Shown here in pieces: positions 45,264 through 54,907 of a DNA stretch of 64,000 nt. Both the position numbers and the translations under genes were made by a program. This DNA comes from Mycobacterium noviomagense. GTDB lineage: Bacteria > Actinomycetota > Actinomycetes > Mycobacteriales > Mycobacteriaceae. Below the pieces are notes generated by a model that did not search any database, was not told the DNA's origin, and was given only the letters and a program-made list of their open reading frames with translations. Positions within the stretch are counted from its first letter, which is position 1. Each line of letters begins with the position of its first letter. The DNA lies in the NCBI RefSeq assembly GCF_010731635.1, contig NZ_AP022583.1, positions 682,001-746,000 of the forward strand. Reading direction: 5' to 3'.

Positions 45264-46658
45264 CTACCGGCGCCTTGGACCCTCAGACAGAAAGCCCAGC
45301 AAGTCGTGGCGGGTGATGACCCCCACCGGCTTGCCGTCTTCGACCACCATCAGCGCGTCCCAGTCTCGCAGCGCCTTGGCGGCGGCACTGACCAACTCGC
45401 CCGCCCCGATCATGGGTAGCGGCGGGCTCATATGCAGCCCCACCGCGTCGGCCAGCTTGGCGCGACCTTCGAAAACAGCTGACAGCAGCTCGCGTTCGGA
45501 CACGCTCCCGGCCACCTCGCCGGCCATCACCGGCGGCTCGGCGCCGACGACCGGCATCTGGGACACCCCGTACTCGCGCAGAATCCCGATGGCGTCGCGC
45601 ACGGTCTCCGACGGATGGGTATGCACCAAGTCGGGCAGCGCGCCGGACTTTCCGCGCAAAACGTCTCCGACCGTGGGTTGTTCCACCGATCCGTCCAGCC
45701 GGCTGCGCAGGAAGCCGTACGAGGACATCCACGCGTCGTTGAAGATCTTCGACATGTAACCGCGGCCGCCGTCGGGCAACAGCACCACGATCAGCGCGTC
45801 GGGGCCGGCCTCCTCCGCGACTTTGAGCGCCGCCACCACCGCCATCCCGCACGACCCGCCGACCAGCATGGCTTCCTCGCGAGCCAGCCGCCGGGTCATC
45901 TCGAACGAATCCGCGTCCGACACCGCGATGACTTCGTCCGGGACGCTCGGGTCATAGGCCGCCGGCCAGAAGTCCTCGCCCACTCCCTCGACCAGATAAG
46001 GCCGTCCGCTGCCGCCCGAGTAGACCGACCCTTCCGGGTCGGCGCCGATCACCCGCACTGCTCCCCCGGACACGTCCTTGAGGTAACGGCCGGCGCCGCT
46101 GATCGTCCCGCCGGTGCCGATCCCGGCAACGAAATGAGTGACCTTGCCGTCGGTGTCGGCCCAGATCTCCGGTCCGGTGGTTTGGTAGTGGCTCGCCGGC
46201 CCTTCGGGATTCGCGTACTGATCCGGCTTCCAGGCACCGTCGATCTCGCAGGCCAGCCGGTCGGAGACGCTGTAGTAGCTATCCGGGTGGTCGGGCGGCA
46301 CCGCCGTCGGGCAGACCACCACGTCTGCGCCGTAGGCGCGCAGCACGTTCTGCTTGTCCTCACTGACCTTGTCGGGGCAGACGAACACACACTTGTATCC
46401 GCGCTGCTGGGCCACCATGGCCAACGCAACCCCGGTGTTGCCTGATGTCGGTTCGACAATGGTGCCGCCCGGTTGGAGTTGACCAGCGGTCTCGGCGGCG
46501 TCGATCATCTTGACCGCGATCCGGTCCTTGGCGCTCCCGCCCGGGTTGAGGTACTCGACCTTGGCCACCACAGTGGCGACCCCCGGCGGCACCACAGAGT
46601 TCAGCCGAACCAGTGGTGTATTGCCGATGAGTTCACTGATGTGCCGGGCGATCCGCAT
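45264..46658 (-). CDS. cbs: Cystathionine beta-synthase
   Basis: A 464-residue PLP enzyme condensing serine and homocysteine to cystathionine. The PLP-Lys motif is NPGGSAKDRIAVKMI; the PLP phosphate loop is EPTSGNTGVALAM; and GIGTGGTISGAGRYLK follows. The C-terminal about 130 residues hold a Bateman pair of CBS domains, as in Rv1077 and human CBS, that would bind adenosyl ligands for control. The 3' end overlaps one copy of a 16-bp sequence repeated 20 bp further on (45237-45252 and 45257-45272). It lies upstream of pra on the same strand, 176 bp away. Confidence 0.94.
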   Translation of the reverse strand: MRIARHISELIGNTPLVRLNSVVPPGVATVVAKVEYLNPGGSAKDRIAVKMIDAAETAGQLQPGGTIVEPTSGNTGVALAMVAQQRGYKCVFVCPDKVSEDKQNVLRAYGADVVVCPTAVPPDHPDSYYSVSDRLACEIDGAWKPDQYANPEGPASHYQTTGPEIWADTDGKVTHFVAGIGTGGTISGAGRYLKDVSGGAVRVIGADPEGSVYSGGSGRPYLVEGVGEDFWPAAYDPSVPDEVIAVSDADSFEMTRRLAREEAMLVGGSCGMAVVAALKVAEEAGPDALIVVLLPDGGRGYMSKIFNDAWMSSYGFLRSRLDGSVEQPTVGDVLRGKSGALPDLVHTHPSETVRDAIGILREYGVSQMPVVGAEPPVMAGEVAGSVSERELLSAVFEGRAKLADAVGLHMSPPLPMIGAGELVSAAAKALRDWDALMVVEDGKPVGVITRHDLLGFLSEGPRRR

Positions 46659-46734
46659 GCATTCATCGTCTCAGGCTAGGTGCGCGATCGCCGCTCGGCT
46701 CCTCAACTGGTGAGCCGCCCGTCGTCGCCGTCGG

Positions 46735-47805
46735 CTAGTCGGTGGCTTCGCGGATGTACTCGCCGATCTGGCGCAGCGAGCGCTTGGCCTCGGGGACCGC
46801 CGGGGCGGCAAGCTGGAAGTCGTGAATCTGGCCGGGCCAGATCCGCACCTCGGCCGGCACCCCGACCGCAGCCAGCCTGCGGGCCGCCAAGCGCGCGTCG
46901 TGCAGCAACACCTCGGAACCCGACACGTGGATCAAGGTGCGCGGCAGTCCCGGCCGGAGGTGGTCCAGCGGCTCGTAAAGCTCTTCCGGCTCACCGTCGA
47001 CGATGTGCTTGGCGGCGGCAGCGGCGACCAGTGCCACCAACGCGTCGAAGGCCCGCGCCGAGAACATGGCATCGGTATTGATATTGGGATGCGACTGCTT
47101 ACCCTCCTTGGCCAGCTGCAGCAGCGGCGAGATCGCCACCATCGCAGCCGGCTCCTCGTCGGCCTCCTGCAGCCGCTGCGCAAGTGCCAGCGCCAGGTAG
47201 CCACCGGCGGAATCGCCCGCCAGCACGATCTGGTCGGGGTCATAGCCGCGTAGCCGCAGCCAACGGTAGGCGTCGTGACAGTCGTCGATGGCCATGCCCA
47301 CGGAGTGTTTGGGGATCAGCCGGTAGTTCACCACCAAGACGGGTGAGTCCGCGTATCGGGACAGCGCGTTGACCACCCTGCTGTGCGAGTTGGCCCCGCA
47401 GGTCAGGAAGGCACCGCCGTGCAGGTAGAGCACGACCCGACGCTTGCCGTCAGCGGGCAGCACACCCGGAGCACGAACCAGCTGTGCAGTCGCGTGGGGC
47501 AACTCGACAGTCGTGCGAACGGTGCCGGGAGCCGGGAGCAGTACACGGCACGCGAAGTCGATCAGACCGAATGGCCAGGGCATATGCGGGATGCGACTTC
47601 CGAATGCCAATGCGGGCCGGATCGTCAGCCGCGATGCCAGATAAAGCACTCGAGCAGGGAGGCTGGGGCCGGTCTCGATAACTTCGACGGGGACGCCGTC
47701 GCTGATCGGAGTGCGGCGCGGAAGCTGCGGGGACCGAAACGTCTCGCGGAGGACAACGCCGGATCTGTCGTCGCGGGATCCCGCTATTTTGCTAGGTGCG
47801 GTCAT
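46735..47805 (-). CDS. lipU: Esterase/lipase LipU (HSL family)
   Basis: A 356-residue carboxylesterase of the hormone-sensitive-lipase type. It has an oxyanion motif LYLHGGAFLTCG, the nucleophile in LAGDSAGGYLAL, an acid near HVSGSEVLLHDA and a His in GQIHDFQ. It is the likely orthologue of Rv1076. I chose the ATG at 47805 with AGGAAG 8 bases upstream; a GTG at 47814 is too close to that site. No signal peptide is visible. It would hydrolyse short to medium acyl esters. It is divergent from the GDSL esterase gene. Confidence 0.9.
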   Translation of the reverse strand: MTAPSKIAGSRDDRSGVVLRETFRSPQLPRRTPISDGVPVEVIETGPSLPARVLYLASRLTIRPALAFGSRIPHMPWPFGLIDFACRVLLPAPGTVRTTVELPHATAQLVRAPGVLPADGKRRVVLYLHGGAFLTCGANSHSRVVNALSRYADSPVLVVNYRLIPKHSVGMAIDDCHDAYRWLRLRGYDPDQIVLAGDSAGGYLALALAQRLQEADEEPAAMVAISPLLQLAKEGKQSHPNINTDAMFSARAFDALVALVAAAAAKHIVDGEPEELYEPLDHLRPGLPRTLIHVSGSEVLLHDARLAARRLAAVGVPAEVRIWPGQIHDFQLAAPAVPEAKRSLRQIGEYIREATD

Positions 47806-47977
47806 GCTCAACACTTCCTACGCCGTTGTAGTGCGGTACAGCATGTAGACGAGGTAGCGGAGCGACCGGTCCATCGATCTCCATATTTCGGTATACCCGC
47901 TCCAGGCACCCAGCCAACCTCGTCAACTTAGCTTGGCACCGACAAGAACTTCAACAATCAAAGAGTCCGATTCGATA

Positions 47978-47992
47978 CCGGATTTGATCCGG
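47978..47992. promoter_or_regulatory. Short palindrome between lipU and the GDSL esterase gene
   Basis: CCGGAT (47978-47983) and ATCCGG (47987-47992) with a 3-base spacer lie about 57 bp before the GDSL gene start, in the 243-bp divergent region. It may be an operator. Nothing else in that gap is clear to me. Confidence 0.3.
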
Positions 47993-48048
47993 CCTGTGAT
48001 CGCCCCGGGACGCAGCTACCGGATTCGGGCTAGTGCCCGCCCTAAACT

Positions 48049-49026
48049 ATGGGCGTGGACATACGCGCGCCACGCCGATCTTTGATCGCGCTGGCCGCAG
48101 CGGGTGCACTGGCGTCGACGGGGACGGCTTACCTGGGTGCACGTAACCTGCTGATCGGCCAAGCGCAACAGGCGCGCAGCGTCATTCCCAAGGCTTGGGA
48201 CATCCCGCCACGCGCCGACGGTGTCTACACCCGCGGAGGCGGGCCGGTGGAGCGGTGGCATCGCGGTGTGCCTTTCGATCTGCACCTGATGGTCTTCGGG
48301 GACTCGACGGCAACTGGATACGGCTGTCGCAGCGCCGACGAAGTCCCCGGTGTGCTGCTCGCCCGCGCGCTCGCTGAACGAACTGGCAAACGAATCCGGT
48401 TGAGCACCAAAGCGATTGTGGGCGCCACCTCCAAAGGACTGTCCGGCCAGGTCGACGCGATGTTCGTGGCCGGACCGCCGCCGGATGTGGCAGTGATCAT
48501 GATCGGCGCCAACGACGTGACCGCCCTCAACGGGATCGCGCCCTCGGCGCGTCGGTTGGGGGCGGCGGTCTGGCGCTTGCGGGCCAGCGGCGCGGTTGTG
48601 GTCGTCGCGACGTGCCCCGACTTCGGCGTGATCACGGCGATCCCGCAGCCGCTGCGCTGGCTGGCGCGCACCCGGGGTTTGCGGCTGGCTCGCGCCCAGG
48701 CCGCAGCGGTTAGAGCAGCCGGTGGTGTCCCGGTGCCGTTGGCGGATCTGCTGGTGCCTCATTTCCGCACGTCGCCCGACCTGTTGTTCTCCGAAGACCG
48801 CTACCACCCGTCAGCGGCCGGATATGCCCTGGTGTCCGATCAGCTGTTGCCGGCACTGTGCAGTGCGCTGGGCGAATCGACCGGCGGGTTAGCGGCTGAA
48901 CTGCCGTCCACGTCCGCTGCCGCCAGAACCGGCGTGGGCCGCATCCGCCTGCGGATCTTGTCCCGGCTGTGGCGCCGGCCCACGACCGGGGTGCCCGCAC
49001 CCGTCGTCGTACCCACCGGCGGCTAG
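48049..49026 (+). CDS. GDSL/SGNH esterase, exported (Rv1075c-like)
   Basis: A 325-residue protein with an N-terminal Arg-rich segment and hydrophobic stretch (SLIALAAAGALASTGTAYL) that should anchor or export it. The SGNH blocks are present: LMVFGDSTATGYG (Ser nucleophile), IVGATSKGLSG, VIMIGANDVTAL (Asn), and SEDRYHPSAAGYAL (Asp-x-x-His). It is the orthologue of Rv1075c, reported as an esterase or lipase. The last about 45 residues are Arg/Pro-rich and disordered. The ATG at 48049 was chosen. Confidence 0.88.
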   Translation: MGVDIRAPRRSLIALAAAGALASTGTAYLGARNLLIGQAQQARSVIPKAWDIPPRADGVYTRGGGPVERWHRGVPFDLHLMVFGDSTATGYGCRSADEVPGVLLARALAERTGKRIRLSTKAIVGATSKGLSGQVDAMFVAGPPPDVAVIMIGANDVTALNGIAPSARRLGAAVWRLRASGAVVVVATCPDFGVITAIPQPLRWLARTRGLRLARAQAAAVRAAGGVPVPLADLLVPHFRTSPDLLFSEDRYHPSAAGYALVSDQLLPALCSALGESTGGLAAELPSTSAAARTGVGRIRLRILSRLWRRPTTGVPAPVVVPTGG

Positions 49027-49146
49027 CGCGGGCGGACCGCTCCCGGTCCACGGCCCGCGTCGACGTCGCGCTAGATTCGATTCAGCCTGGCCAGAACGCA
49101 AGCCGGATAGTCCGGTCTAACCCACATTCGATGGAGGGAGCCGATC

Positions 49147-50364
49147 GTGCCGGAAGCTGTCATCGTCTCAACCGCCCGCTCACCGATCGGCCGCGCCGCC
49201 AAAGGATCCCTGGTCACCATGCGGCCCGACGATCTCGCCGCGCAGATGGTGCGCGCCGCGCTCGACAAGGTGCCCGAGCTCAACCCGCACCAGATCGACG
49301 ACCTGCTGATGGGCTGCGGCCAGCCGGGCGGTGAGTCCGGCTTCAACATCGCGCGCGTGGTCGCCGTGCAGCTGGGCTACGACTTCCTGCCCGGCACCAC
49401 CGTCAACCGGTACTGCTCGTCGTCGCTGCAGACCACCCGGATGGCCTTCCACGCGATCAAGGCCGGCGAGGGCGACGCGTTCATCTCCGCCGGCGTCGAG
49501 ACGGTATCCCGCTTCGGCAAAGGCACCTCCGACTCCTGGCCGGACACCAAGAACCCGATTTTCACCGAAGCCCAGGAACGCACGGCCGCCGCGACCGAGG
49601 GCGCCGACGAATGGCACGACCCACGCGTCGACGGCACACTGCCCGACATCTACATCGCGATGGGTCAGACCGCCGAAAACGTCGCGCTGCTGACCGGGAT
49701 CAGCCGCGAAGACCAAGACCACTGGGGTGTGCGCAGCCAGAACCGCGCGGAAGAGGCGATCAAGAGCGGATTCTTCGAACGTGAGATCGAGCCGGTCACG
49801 CTGCCGGACGGCACCACGGTCAGCGTCGACGACGGACCACGACCCGGCACCACCTATGAGAAGGTCAGCCAGCTCAAGCCGGTGTTCCGGCCCAACGGCA
49901 CCATCACCGCGGGTAATGCCTGCCCGCTGAACGACGGCGCCGCCGCGGTAATCATCAGCAGCGACACCAAGGCCAAGGAGCTGGGCCTGACGCCGCTGGC
50001 GCGCATCGTGGCCACCGGTGTGTCGGCGCTGTCACCCGAGATCATGGGCTTGGGCCCGATCGAAGCGACCAAGAAAGCGCTGGCCAACGCCGGCATGTCG
50101 ATCCGCGACATCGACCTGGTCGAGATCAACGAAGCTTTCGCCGTGCAGGTACTCGGATCGGCTCGCGAGCTGGGTATCGACGAGGACAAGGTCAACGTGT
50201 CCGGCGGGGCGATCGCGCTGGGCCATCCCTTCGGCATGACCGGCGCACGCATCACCGCAACGCTGCTCAACAACCTGCAGACCTACGACCAGACGTTCGG
50301 CCTGGAAACCATGTGCGTCGGCGGCGGCCAGGGCATGGCGATGATCGTCGAGCGGCTCTCGTAA
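49147..50364 (+). CDS. fadA3: Acetyl-CoA acyltransferase (thiolase) FadA3
   Basis: A 405-residue beta-oxidation thiolase. The acylated Cys is in NRYCSSSLQTTRMA, and the C-terminal signatures are SGGAIALGHPFGMTGAR (His) and CVGGGQGMAMI (second Cys). It cleaves 3-ketoacyl-CoA to release acetyl-CoA. It is the orthologue of Rv1074c. It starts with a GTG at 49147 after GGAGGG. Downstream lie tandem 20-bp repeats and a strong terminator before the convergent Rv1072-like gene. Confidence 0.94.
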   Translation: MPEAVIVSTARSPIGRAAKGSLVTMRPDDLAAQMVRAALDKVPELNPHQIDDLLMGCGQPGGESGFNIARVVAVQLGYDFLPGTTVNRYCSSSLQTTRMAFHAIKAGEGDAFISAGVETVSRFGKGTSDSWPDTKNPIFTEAQERTAAATEGADEWHDPRVDGTLPDIYIAMGQTAENVALLTGISREDQDHWGVRSQNRAEEAIKSGFFEREIEPVTLPDGTTVSVDDGPRPGTTYEKVSQLKPVFRPNGTITAGNACPLNDGAAAVIISSDTKAKELGLTPLARIVATGVSALSPEIMGLGPIEATKKALANAGMSIRDIDLVEINEAFAVQVLGSARELGIDEDKVNVSGGAIALGHPFGMTGARITATLLNNLQTYDQTFGLETMCVGGGQGMAMIVERLS

Positions 50365-50440
50365 CCGCCCACCGCGTCGAGTCTGCATCGTTGACATCGG
50401 TTCTGCGTCTACGGCGCTGCTGCGGGCCGGGACCGGGCTG

Positions 50441-50500
50441 TCACCGCAGACTCGACGGAGTCACCGCAGACTCGGCGCGGTTCCCCGCAGACACGGCGCA
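50441..50500. repeat. Three 20-bp tandem repeats after fadA3
   Basis: Units at 50441-50460, 50461-50480 and 50481-50500 share the core CCGCAGAC(T/A)CGGCG. The complement of the first unit's core (CGTCGAGTCTGC) also occurs at 50374-50385, making a 12-bp inverted pair that spans the gap. The 185-bp interval holds no gene. Confidence 0.7.
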
Positions 50501-50503
50501 ATG

Positions 50504-50538
50504 AAAAGCCGGCACACGCTGTGCGCATGCCGGCTTTT
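50504..50538. terminator. Strong bidirectional terminator between fadA3 and the Rv1072-like gene
   Basis: AAAAGCCGGC (50504-50513) and GCCGGCTTTT (50529-50538) form a perfect 10-bp stem with T-run on one side and A-run on the other. It therefore works as a classical intrinsic terminator for both convergent genes. Confidence 0.85.
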
Positions 50539-50549
50539 CGTCGCCAAAG

Positions 50550-51401
50550 CTAATCGTTCTGCAGGTAACTGAGCAGCCGCAGAATTTCGATGTACAGCCA
50601 GACCAGCGTGACGGTCAGGCCCAGAGCAATGCCCCACGCCGCCTTCTCCGGCGCGCCGGCACGCACCATCTGGTCGGCCGCGTCGAAGTCGATGAGGAAG
50701 CTGAACGCCGCGATGCCAATGCAGACCAGCGAGAAGATGATGGCCAACGGCCCGCCGCTGCGCAGGCCCAGGCCCTCACCGTGGCCGACACCGAACATGC
50801 CCAGGACCAGGTTGCCGATCATCAGGGCCAGCACGCCGAACAACCCGGCGACGACCATGCGGGTGAACTTCGGCGTAACACGAATGGCGCCGGTTTTGTA
50901 GACGACGAGCATGCCAGCGAACACCCCAAGGGTGCCCAGGATCGCCTGCCCGATCAGCACTCCGGCGTTGGTGGACGACACGGCGAAGTGGGCCAAGACG
51001 AACGAGAAGGCGCCGAGGAACAGGCCCTCCAGCGCGGCGTAGGTCAACACCAGCGCCGGGCTGTCCTGCTTGCGGGCGAAGGTGGCGATCAGCACCAAGG
51101 CCAGCCCGCCGAACGCGCCGACGAAGGTAAACGGCATGGCCAGGGCTAGGTGGCCCGCCACCAGGAAGTAGGACACCACCGCGACCGCCGACAGCAATGC
51201 CAGCGTGAAACCGGTCTTGGTGACGACATCGTCAATGGTCAGCGGGCGCGAAACGCCGGTCCGCCGGTCGTACGGAGCCACGTAAGGGTCCGTCTGGTAC
51301 CCATACTGGGTCGCGGCACCGGCAGCGCCAGTACCGAACTGCGCGTATCCGCCGCGCTGCTTGGGCAGCGAACGAAATACCGGGTTGCTAGTTTCCCGCA
51401 C
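50550..51401 (-). CDS. Bax inhibitor-1/YccA-like membrane protein (Rv1072-like)
   Basis: A 283-residue protein. The N-terminal about 60 residues are Gly/Tyr/Gln-rich and soluble; then come seven helices, e.g. FTLALLSAVAVVSYFLVAG, LALVLIATFA, VFAGMLVVYKTGAI, IFSLVCIGIAAFSFLIDFDAADQM and the last ALGLTVTLVWLYIEILRLLSYL. The acidic-rich FDAADQ near the last helices resembles the YccA/BI-1 pH sensor. It is the likely orthologue of Rv1072. I chose the GTG at 51401 with GAGAGG 8 bases upstream. Function is unknown; calcium or proton leak is known for relatives. Confidence 0.83.
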   Translation of the reverse strand: MRETSNPVFRSLPKQRGGYAQFGTGAAGAATQYGYQTDPYVAPYDRRTGVSRPLTIDDVVTKTGFTLALLSAVAVVSYFLVAGHLALAMPFTFVGAFGGLALVLIATFARKQDSPALVLTYAALEGLFLGAFSFVLAHFAVSSTNAGVLIGQAILGTLGVFAGMLVVYKTGAIRVTPKFTRMVVAGLFGVLALMIGNLVLGMFGVGHGEGLGLRSGGPLAIIFSLVCIGIAAFSFLIDFDAADQMVRAGAPEKAAWGIALGLTVTLVWLYIEILRLLSYLQND

Positions 51402-51600
51402 CGTCGGATCCTCTCCTTGAGCTGTGGCTTCGAGCTGTGCGAACACCTGGTCAACGATCAACGGCTCGGCCGGGTTCCCGGCCCGAAAACGTCTTGAAGC
51501 CGCTCTCCAGCTAAACCTTACCCGCGGGCGCCCCGCCTGGGGCAACGATCTAGATTGCTGATCAGTCTTGGCGTGCATCCGACGGAAGGAGACCGGGCGC

Positions 51601-52638
51601 GTGACGGGCGAATCGGACGAGGTCCTGACCCGCATCGATGATGGCGTCGCCGTTGTGACACTCAACCGCCCCAAGGCGATCAACTCGCTGACCCAGAACA
51701 TGGTCAACGCGCTCAGCGCAGTTCTCACCGAATGGGAACACGACGACGCCGTGCACGCGGTGGTTCTCGACGGGGCCGGCGACCGCGGACTGTGCGCCGG
51801 CGGCGACGTCGTGGCGATCTACCACAGCGCACGCGCGGACGGTGTTGCGGCGCGGCGCTTCTGGCGCGACGAATACCTGCTCGACGCGCAAATCGCCAGG
51901 TTTCCCAAACCGTACGTGTCGTTGATGGATGGCATTGTGATGGGCGGCGGTGTGGGTGTCGGCGCGCATGCCAACACCCGGCTGGTGACCGATACGACGA
52001 AGATGGCGATGCCCGAGGTGGGCATCGGGTTCATCCCCGACGTCGGCGGTACGTATCTGCTCTCGCGGGCTCCTGGGTCGCTGGGCCTGCACGCGGCACT
52101 GACCGGGGCGCCGTTCTCCGGCGCCGACGCCATTGCAATGGGATTCGCCGACCACTACGTGCCGCACGACCAGATGCAAGCATTCACACAGGCGATCATC
52201 ACCGACAACGTCGACCGCGCGCTCGCCGACCACGCCGTCGAACCGCCCGCCAGCAGCCTTGTGGCCCAACGGGATTGGATCGACGAGTGTTACGCGGGCG
52301 ACACTGTTGCCGACATCGTCGCCGCGCTGCGCGGTCATGACTCCGCTTCGGCAAACGACGCGGCCAACCTGATCGGCACCCGCTCGCCCATCGCGTTGTC
52401 GGTGACACTCGAGGCGGTGCGCCGCGCCGCCAAGCTCGACACGCTGGAAGACGTCCTGACCCAGGACTACCGGGTGTCATGCGCCGCCCTGCGCTCACAC
52501 GACCTGGTCGAAGGTATCCGCGCCCAGCTGGTGGACAAGGACCGCAATCCGAAGTGGTCGCCGGCGTCGCTTGCCGAGGTCAGCGCGGCCGATGTTGACG
52601 CGTATTTCGTGCCCGTCGACGACGACCTGAAGTTCTAG
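51601..52638 (+). CDS. echA9: Enoyl-CoA hydratase/isomerase family, 3-hydroxyisobutyryl-CoA hydrolase-like
   Basis: A 345-residue crotonase-fold enzyme. The oxyanion strands are [14 protein letters not shown] and [16 protein letters not shown]. The [23 protein letters not shown] motif and the longer C-terminus are typical of the 3-hydroxyisobutyryl-CoA hydrolase group (valine breakdown), rather than plain hydratases. It is the orthologue of EchA9 (Rv1071c), whose length is the same. The GTG at 51601 was chosen with GGAAGGAG upstream; the frame is open to 51568. echA8 follows 11 bp after it, so they form an operon. Confidence 0.9.
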   Translation: MTGESDEVLTRIDDGVAVVTLNRPKAINSLTQNMVNALSAVLTEWEHDDAVHAVVLDGAGDRGLCAGGDVVAIYHSARADGVAARRFWRDEYLLDAQIARFPKPYVSLMDGIVMGGGVGVGAHANTRLVTDTTKMAMPEVGIGFIPDVGGTYLLSRAPGSLGLHAALTGAPFSGADAIAMGFADHYVPHDQMQAFTQAIITDNVDRALADHAVEPPASSLVAQRDWIDECYAGDTVADIVAALRGHDSASANDAANLIGTRSPIALSVTLEAVRRAAKLDTLEDVLTQDYRVSCAALRSHDLVEGIRAQLVDKDRNPKWSPASLAEVSAADVDAYFVPVDDDLKF

Positions 52639-52649
52639 AAAGGCGGCAG

Positions 52650-53429
52650 ATGATCGACAAATGGGAAACCATCCTGGTCGAACGCGACGGACGCGTCGGC
52701 ACCATCACGCTGAACCGGCCGCAGGCGCTCAACGCGCTCAACAGCCAGATGATGAACGAAGTCACAAGCGCTGCAACAGAATTCGATAGCAACCGAGGTA
52801 TCGGCGCGATCATCATCACCGGTTCGGCAAAAGCGTTCGCCGCCGGTGCGGACATCAAGGAAATGGCCAACCTGACGTTCGCCGACGTCTTCAGCGCCGA
52901 CTATTTCGCTCCCTGGTCGAAGCTGGCCGCGGTACGTACCCCGACGATCGCCGCAGTGGCCGGGCACGCGCTCGGCGGCGGGTGCGAGCTGGCGATGATG
53001 TGCGACGTGCTGATTGCGGCCGACACAGCGAAATTCGGCCAGCCGGAGATCAAACTCGGCGTATTGCCCGGCATGGGCGGCTCGCAGCGGCTGACGCGGG
53101 CCATCGGCAAGGCCAAGGCTATGGATCTCATCCTGACCGGGCGCACCATCGACGCCGCCGAAGCCGAGCGCAGCGGCCTCGTCTCACGCGTGGTCCCCGC
53201 CGACGACCTGCTCACCGAGGCTAAAGCTGTGGCCAGCACCATCGCTGGAATGTCGCTGTCAGCGACCCGGATGGCCAAGGAAGCCGTCAACCGCGCGTTC
53301 GAATCCACCCTGGCCGAAGGGCTTCTCTACGAACGTCGGCTATTTCATTCGGCTTTCGCCACCGACGACCAGTCGGAAGGCATGGCGGCGTTCATCGAGA
53401 AACGCCCGCCGAACTTCACGCACCGGTAG
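52650..53429 (+). CDS. echA8: Enoyl-CoA hydratase EchA8
   Basis: A 259-residue crotonase with both catalytic glutamates: [15 protein letters not shown] and [20 protein letters not shown]. The oxyanion loop is [12 protein letters not shown]. It hydrates trans-2-enoyl-CoA in beta-oxidation. It is the orthologue of Rv1070c, a reported target of the spiro-indoline and related inhibitors in M. tuberculosis. The start ATG follows AAAGGCGGC. The 3' end overlaps the convergent rhodanese-like gene by 14 bp. Confidence 0.94.
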   Translation: MIDKWETILVERDGRVGTITLNRPQALNALNSQMMNEVTSAATEFDSNRGIGAIIITGSAKAFAAGADIKEMANLTFADVFSADYFAPWSKLAAVRTPTIAAVAGHALGGGCELAMMCDVLIAADTAKFGQPEIKLGVLPGMGGSQRLTRAIGKAKAMDLILTGRTIDAAEAERSGLVSRVVPADDLLTEAKAVASTIAGMSLSATRMAKEAVNRAFESTLAEGLLYERRLFHSAFATDDQSEGMAAFIEKRPPNFTHR

Positions 53430-53802
53430 AGGCCACCACGCCCGCGAACACCAACGCGTGATATCCGCCGACGACGTCGGTTGCCTTGTGCAGCCCGAGA
53501 TCCTGCAGGGCGGCCGCCGCCAGGCTGGACGTGTAGCCCTCCGAGCAGACGATCACCCACTCGACGTCGTCGTCGACGGCTTGGGGCAGCCGGGCGTCGC
53601 TGGTTGGGTCGCATCGCCATTCGAGCACGTTGCGTTCGATCACCAGCGCGCCCGGCACCTCGCCTTCGGCAGCACGCTGGGCGTGCGGACGGATGTCGAC
53701 GAGCACCGCGCCCCGTCGCAGCGCATCGGGCACCTGCTCGGCGGTGAGCCGGCACAACCGGGCCCGCGCGACACCCAGCATCCGGTCGATGCGGCTGGTC
53801 AT
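53416..53802 (-). CDS. Rhodanese-like domain protein (Rv1066-like)
   Basis: A 128-residue single-domain rhodanese. It has the domain start [13 protein letters not shown], then [14 protein letters not shown], and the active-site Cys86 loop in [14 protein letters not shown]. It would carry sulfur or cleave persulfides; the loop length suits sulfur donors rather than phosphatases. It overlaps the upstream cysteine-dioxygenase-like gene by 4 bp, so both belong to a small sulfur-metabolism operon. The orthologue is Rv1066. Confidence 0.88.
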   Translation of the reverse strand: MTSRIDRMLGVARARLCRLTAEQVPDALRRGAVLVDIRPHAQRAAEGEVPGALVIERNVLEWRCDPTSDARLPQAVDDDVEWVIVCSEGYTSSLAAAALQDLGLHKATDVVGGYHALVFAGVVASTGA

Positions 53803-54347
53803 GGCACCTGGTCGGTCAATTCAGTGCGCCGGCGGCGCAGCGTGTTGCGGTCGGTGACTTCGTAATACGACATCGCCGTCAGCGGCGGCGAGTACGCATG
53901 CACGCTCAGCGTCGGCCCCGCCGGTGCGTCCGCGGGTGGCGGAGCCCACACCACGTCGTGCACCCAGCCCAACGGAAACCCGGCCTGGTCGCCGGCCTCA
54001 AGCCGTCGGCAACGCAATTGCTCTTCCTCCCAGCGGAATTCGTCGAGGGCCCCGGACAGCAACGTCAACGCCCCGAGTGATCCGCCGTGGTCGTGCAGCT
54101 CGGTGGAGTGCCCGGGCGCCCAGCTGATCAGCCAGATGTCGATCTCGTCGTCGCCGTGGATGCGGCTGAACCAGCGGTCGTTGGCCGGCACACCGTCGGG
54201 CGGCAGCAGGTGGTCGTAGTGCCCGCTGAGCACCTCGTCGGCGGCCTGGTCGGTGGCATGCAACAGGTCGGGCACCCGCAGCCGGGTGGGCCCGGAAACC
54301 GACGGGATGGTGGATGTCCGCAGCGCGAGAGGGCTGGCGAGAACCAT
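53799..54347 (-). CDS. Cysteine dioxygenase-like cupin (Rv1065-like)
   Basis: A 182-residue cupin of the cysteine dioxygenase group. Iron ligands are likely the His pair in STELHDHGGSLGALTLLSG and the later His in GWVHDVVW. Cysteine dioxygenases oxidise cysteine to cysteine sulfinate with oxygen. It is cotranscribed with the rhodanese (4-bp overlap), which supports a role in cysteine or sulfide catabolism. The start is an ATG at 54347. The exact thiol substrate (cysteine, mercaptopropionate, mycothiol derivative) is not fixed by the sequence. Confidence 0.8.
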   Translation of the reverse strand: MVLASPLALRTSTIPSVSGPTRLRVPDLLHATDQAADEVLSGHYDHLLPPDGVPANDRWFSRIHGDDEIDIWLISWAPGHSTELHDHGGSLGALTLLSGALDEFRWEEEQLRCRRLEAGDQAGFPLGWVHDVVWAPPPADAPAGPTLSVHAYSPPLTAMSYYEVTDRNTLRRRRTELTDQVP

Positions 54348-54460
54348 GAGAACTCCGGAAGGGATGGACGGATCTGGGGTCGGCGATGCGTCAGGGCCGA
54401 CAACACTCCAGAACTGTGGCGCGCTCCATCACGGCAGCCAGTGTTGCATAGATTGGCTGC

Positions 54461-54907
54461 GTGCGCTGGTGTCGATATCGCCCGCTGGTGTGGGCCACGG
54501 TGTTCGCGGCGGGATTGCCGGTGACCGCAAGCTGCTCGTCAGCAGATCACGGCGGCACGGCTGCTCCGTCTTCTGCGCCGACGACGTTGGCGCCTTTACC
54601 GGCGACGAGCCCGCCACCGCCGGGCGCCATCGGCGTCTCGCCGGGCGGGGTCACGACCAAGGTCGACGTGCCCGCGGACTCGTCCCAGGACGAATATGGC
54701 CTGGCCTGCCGCGCTGCTCAGGAGTGGATGGCCGGCCGCGGCAGCGACCGCCATGCTCTGATCGAGCCGTATCTGGCGACCGTCCAAGCGCCGAACGCCA
54801 AACCCGGCAAGGGCACATTCAACAGGCCGTGGGCGCAGCTGACGCCGGGGCAGCAAGCTGCGGTGATCGTCGCGGTACAAGCGGCTGCCGACGACCAGTG
54901 CGGCTAG
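54461..54907 (+). CDS. lpqV: Lipoprotein LpqV
   Basis: A 148-residue lipoprotein with a signal peptide and lipobox VTASC (Cys at about 25), then a Ser/Thr/Pro-rich linker and a small mature domain (DEYGLACRAAQEWMAGRGSDRHALIEPYLATVQ). Two cysteines (ACRA and the C-terminal DDQC) may pair. It would be acylated and anchored outside the plasma membrane. It is the likely orthologue of Rv1064c. Function is unknown. It starts 113 bp after the divergent cysteine-dioxygenase-like gene. Confidence 0.85.
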   Translation: MRWCRYRPLVWATVFAAGLPVTASCSSADHGGTAAPSSAPTTLAPLPATSPPPPGAIGVSPGGVTTKVDVPADSSQDEYGLACRAAQEWMAGRGSDRHALIEPYLATVQAPNAKPGKGTFNRPWAQLTPGQQAAVIVAVQAAADDQCG

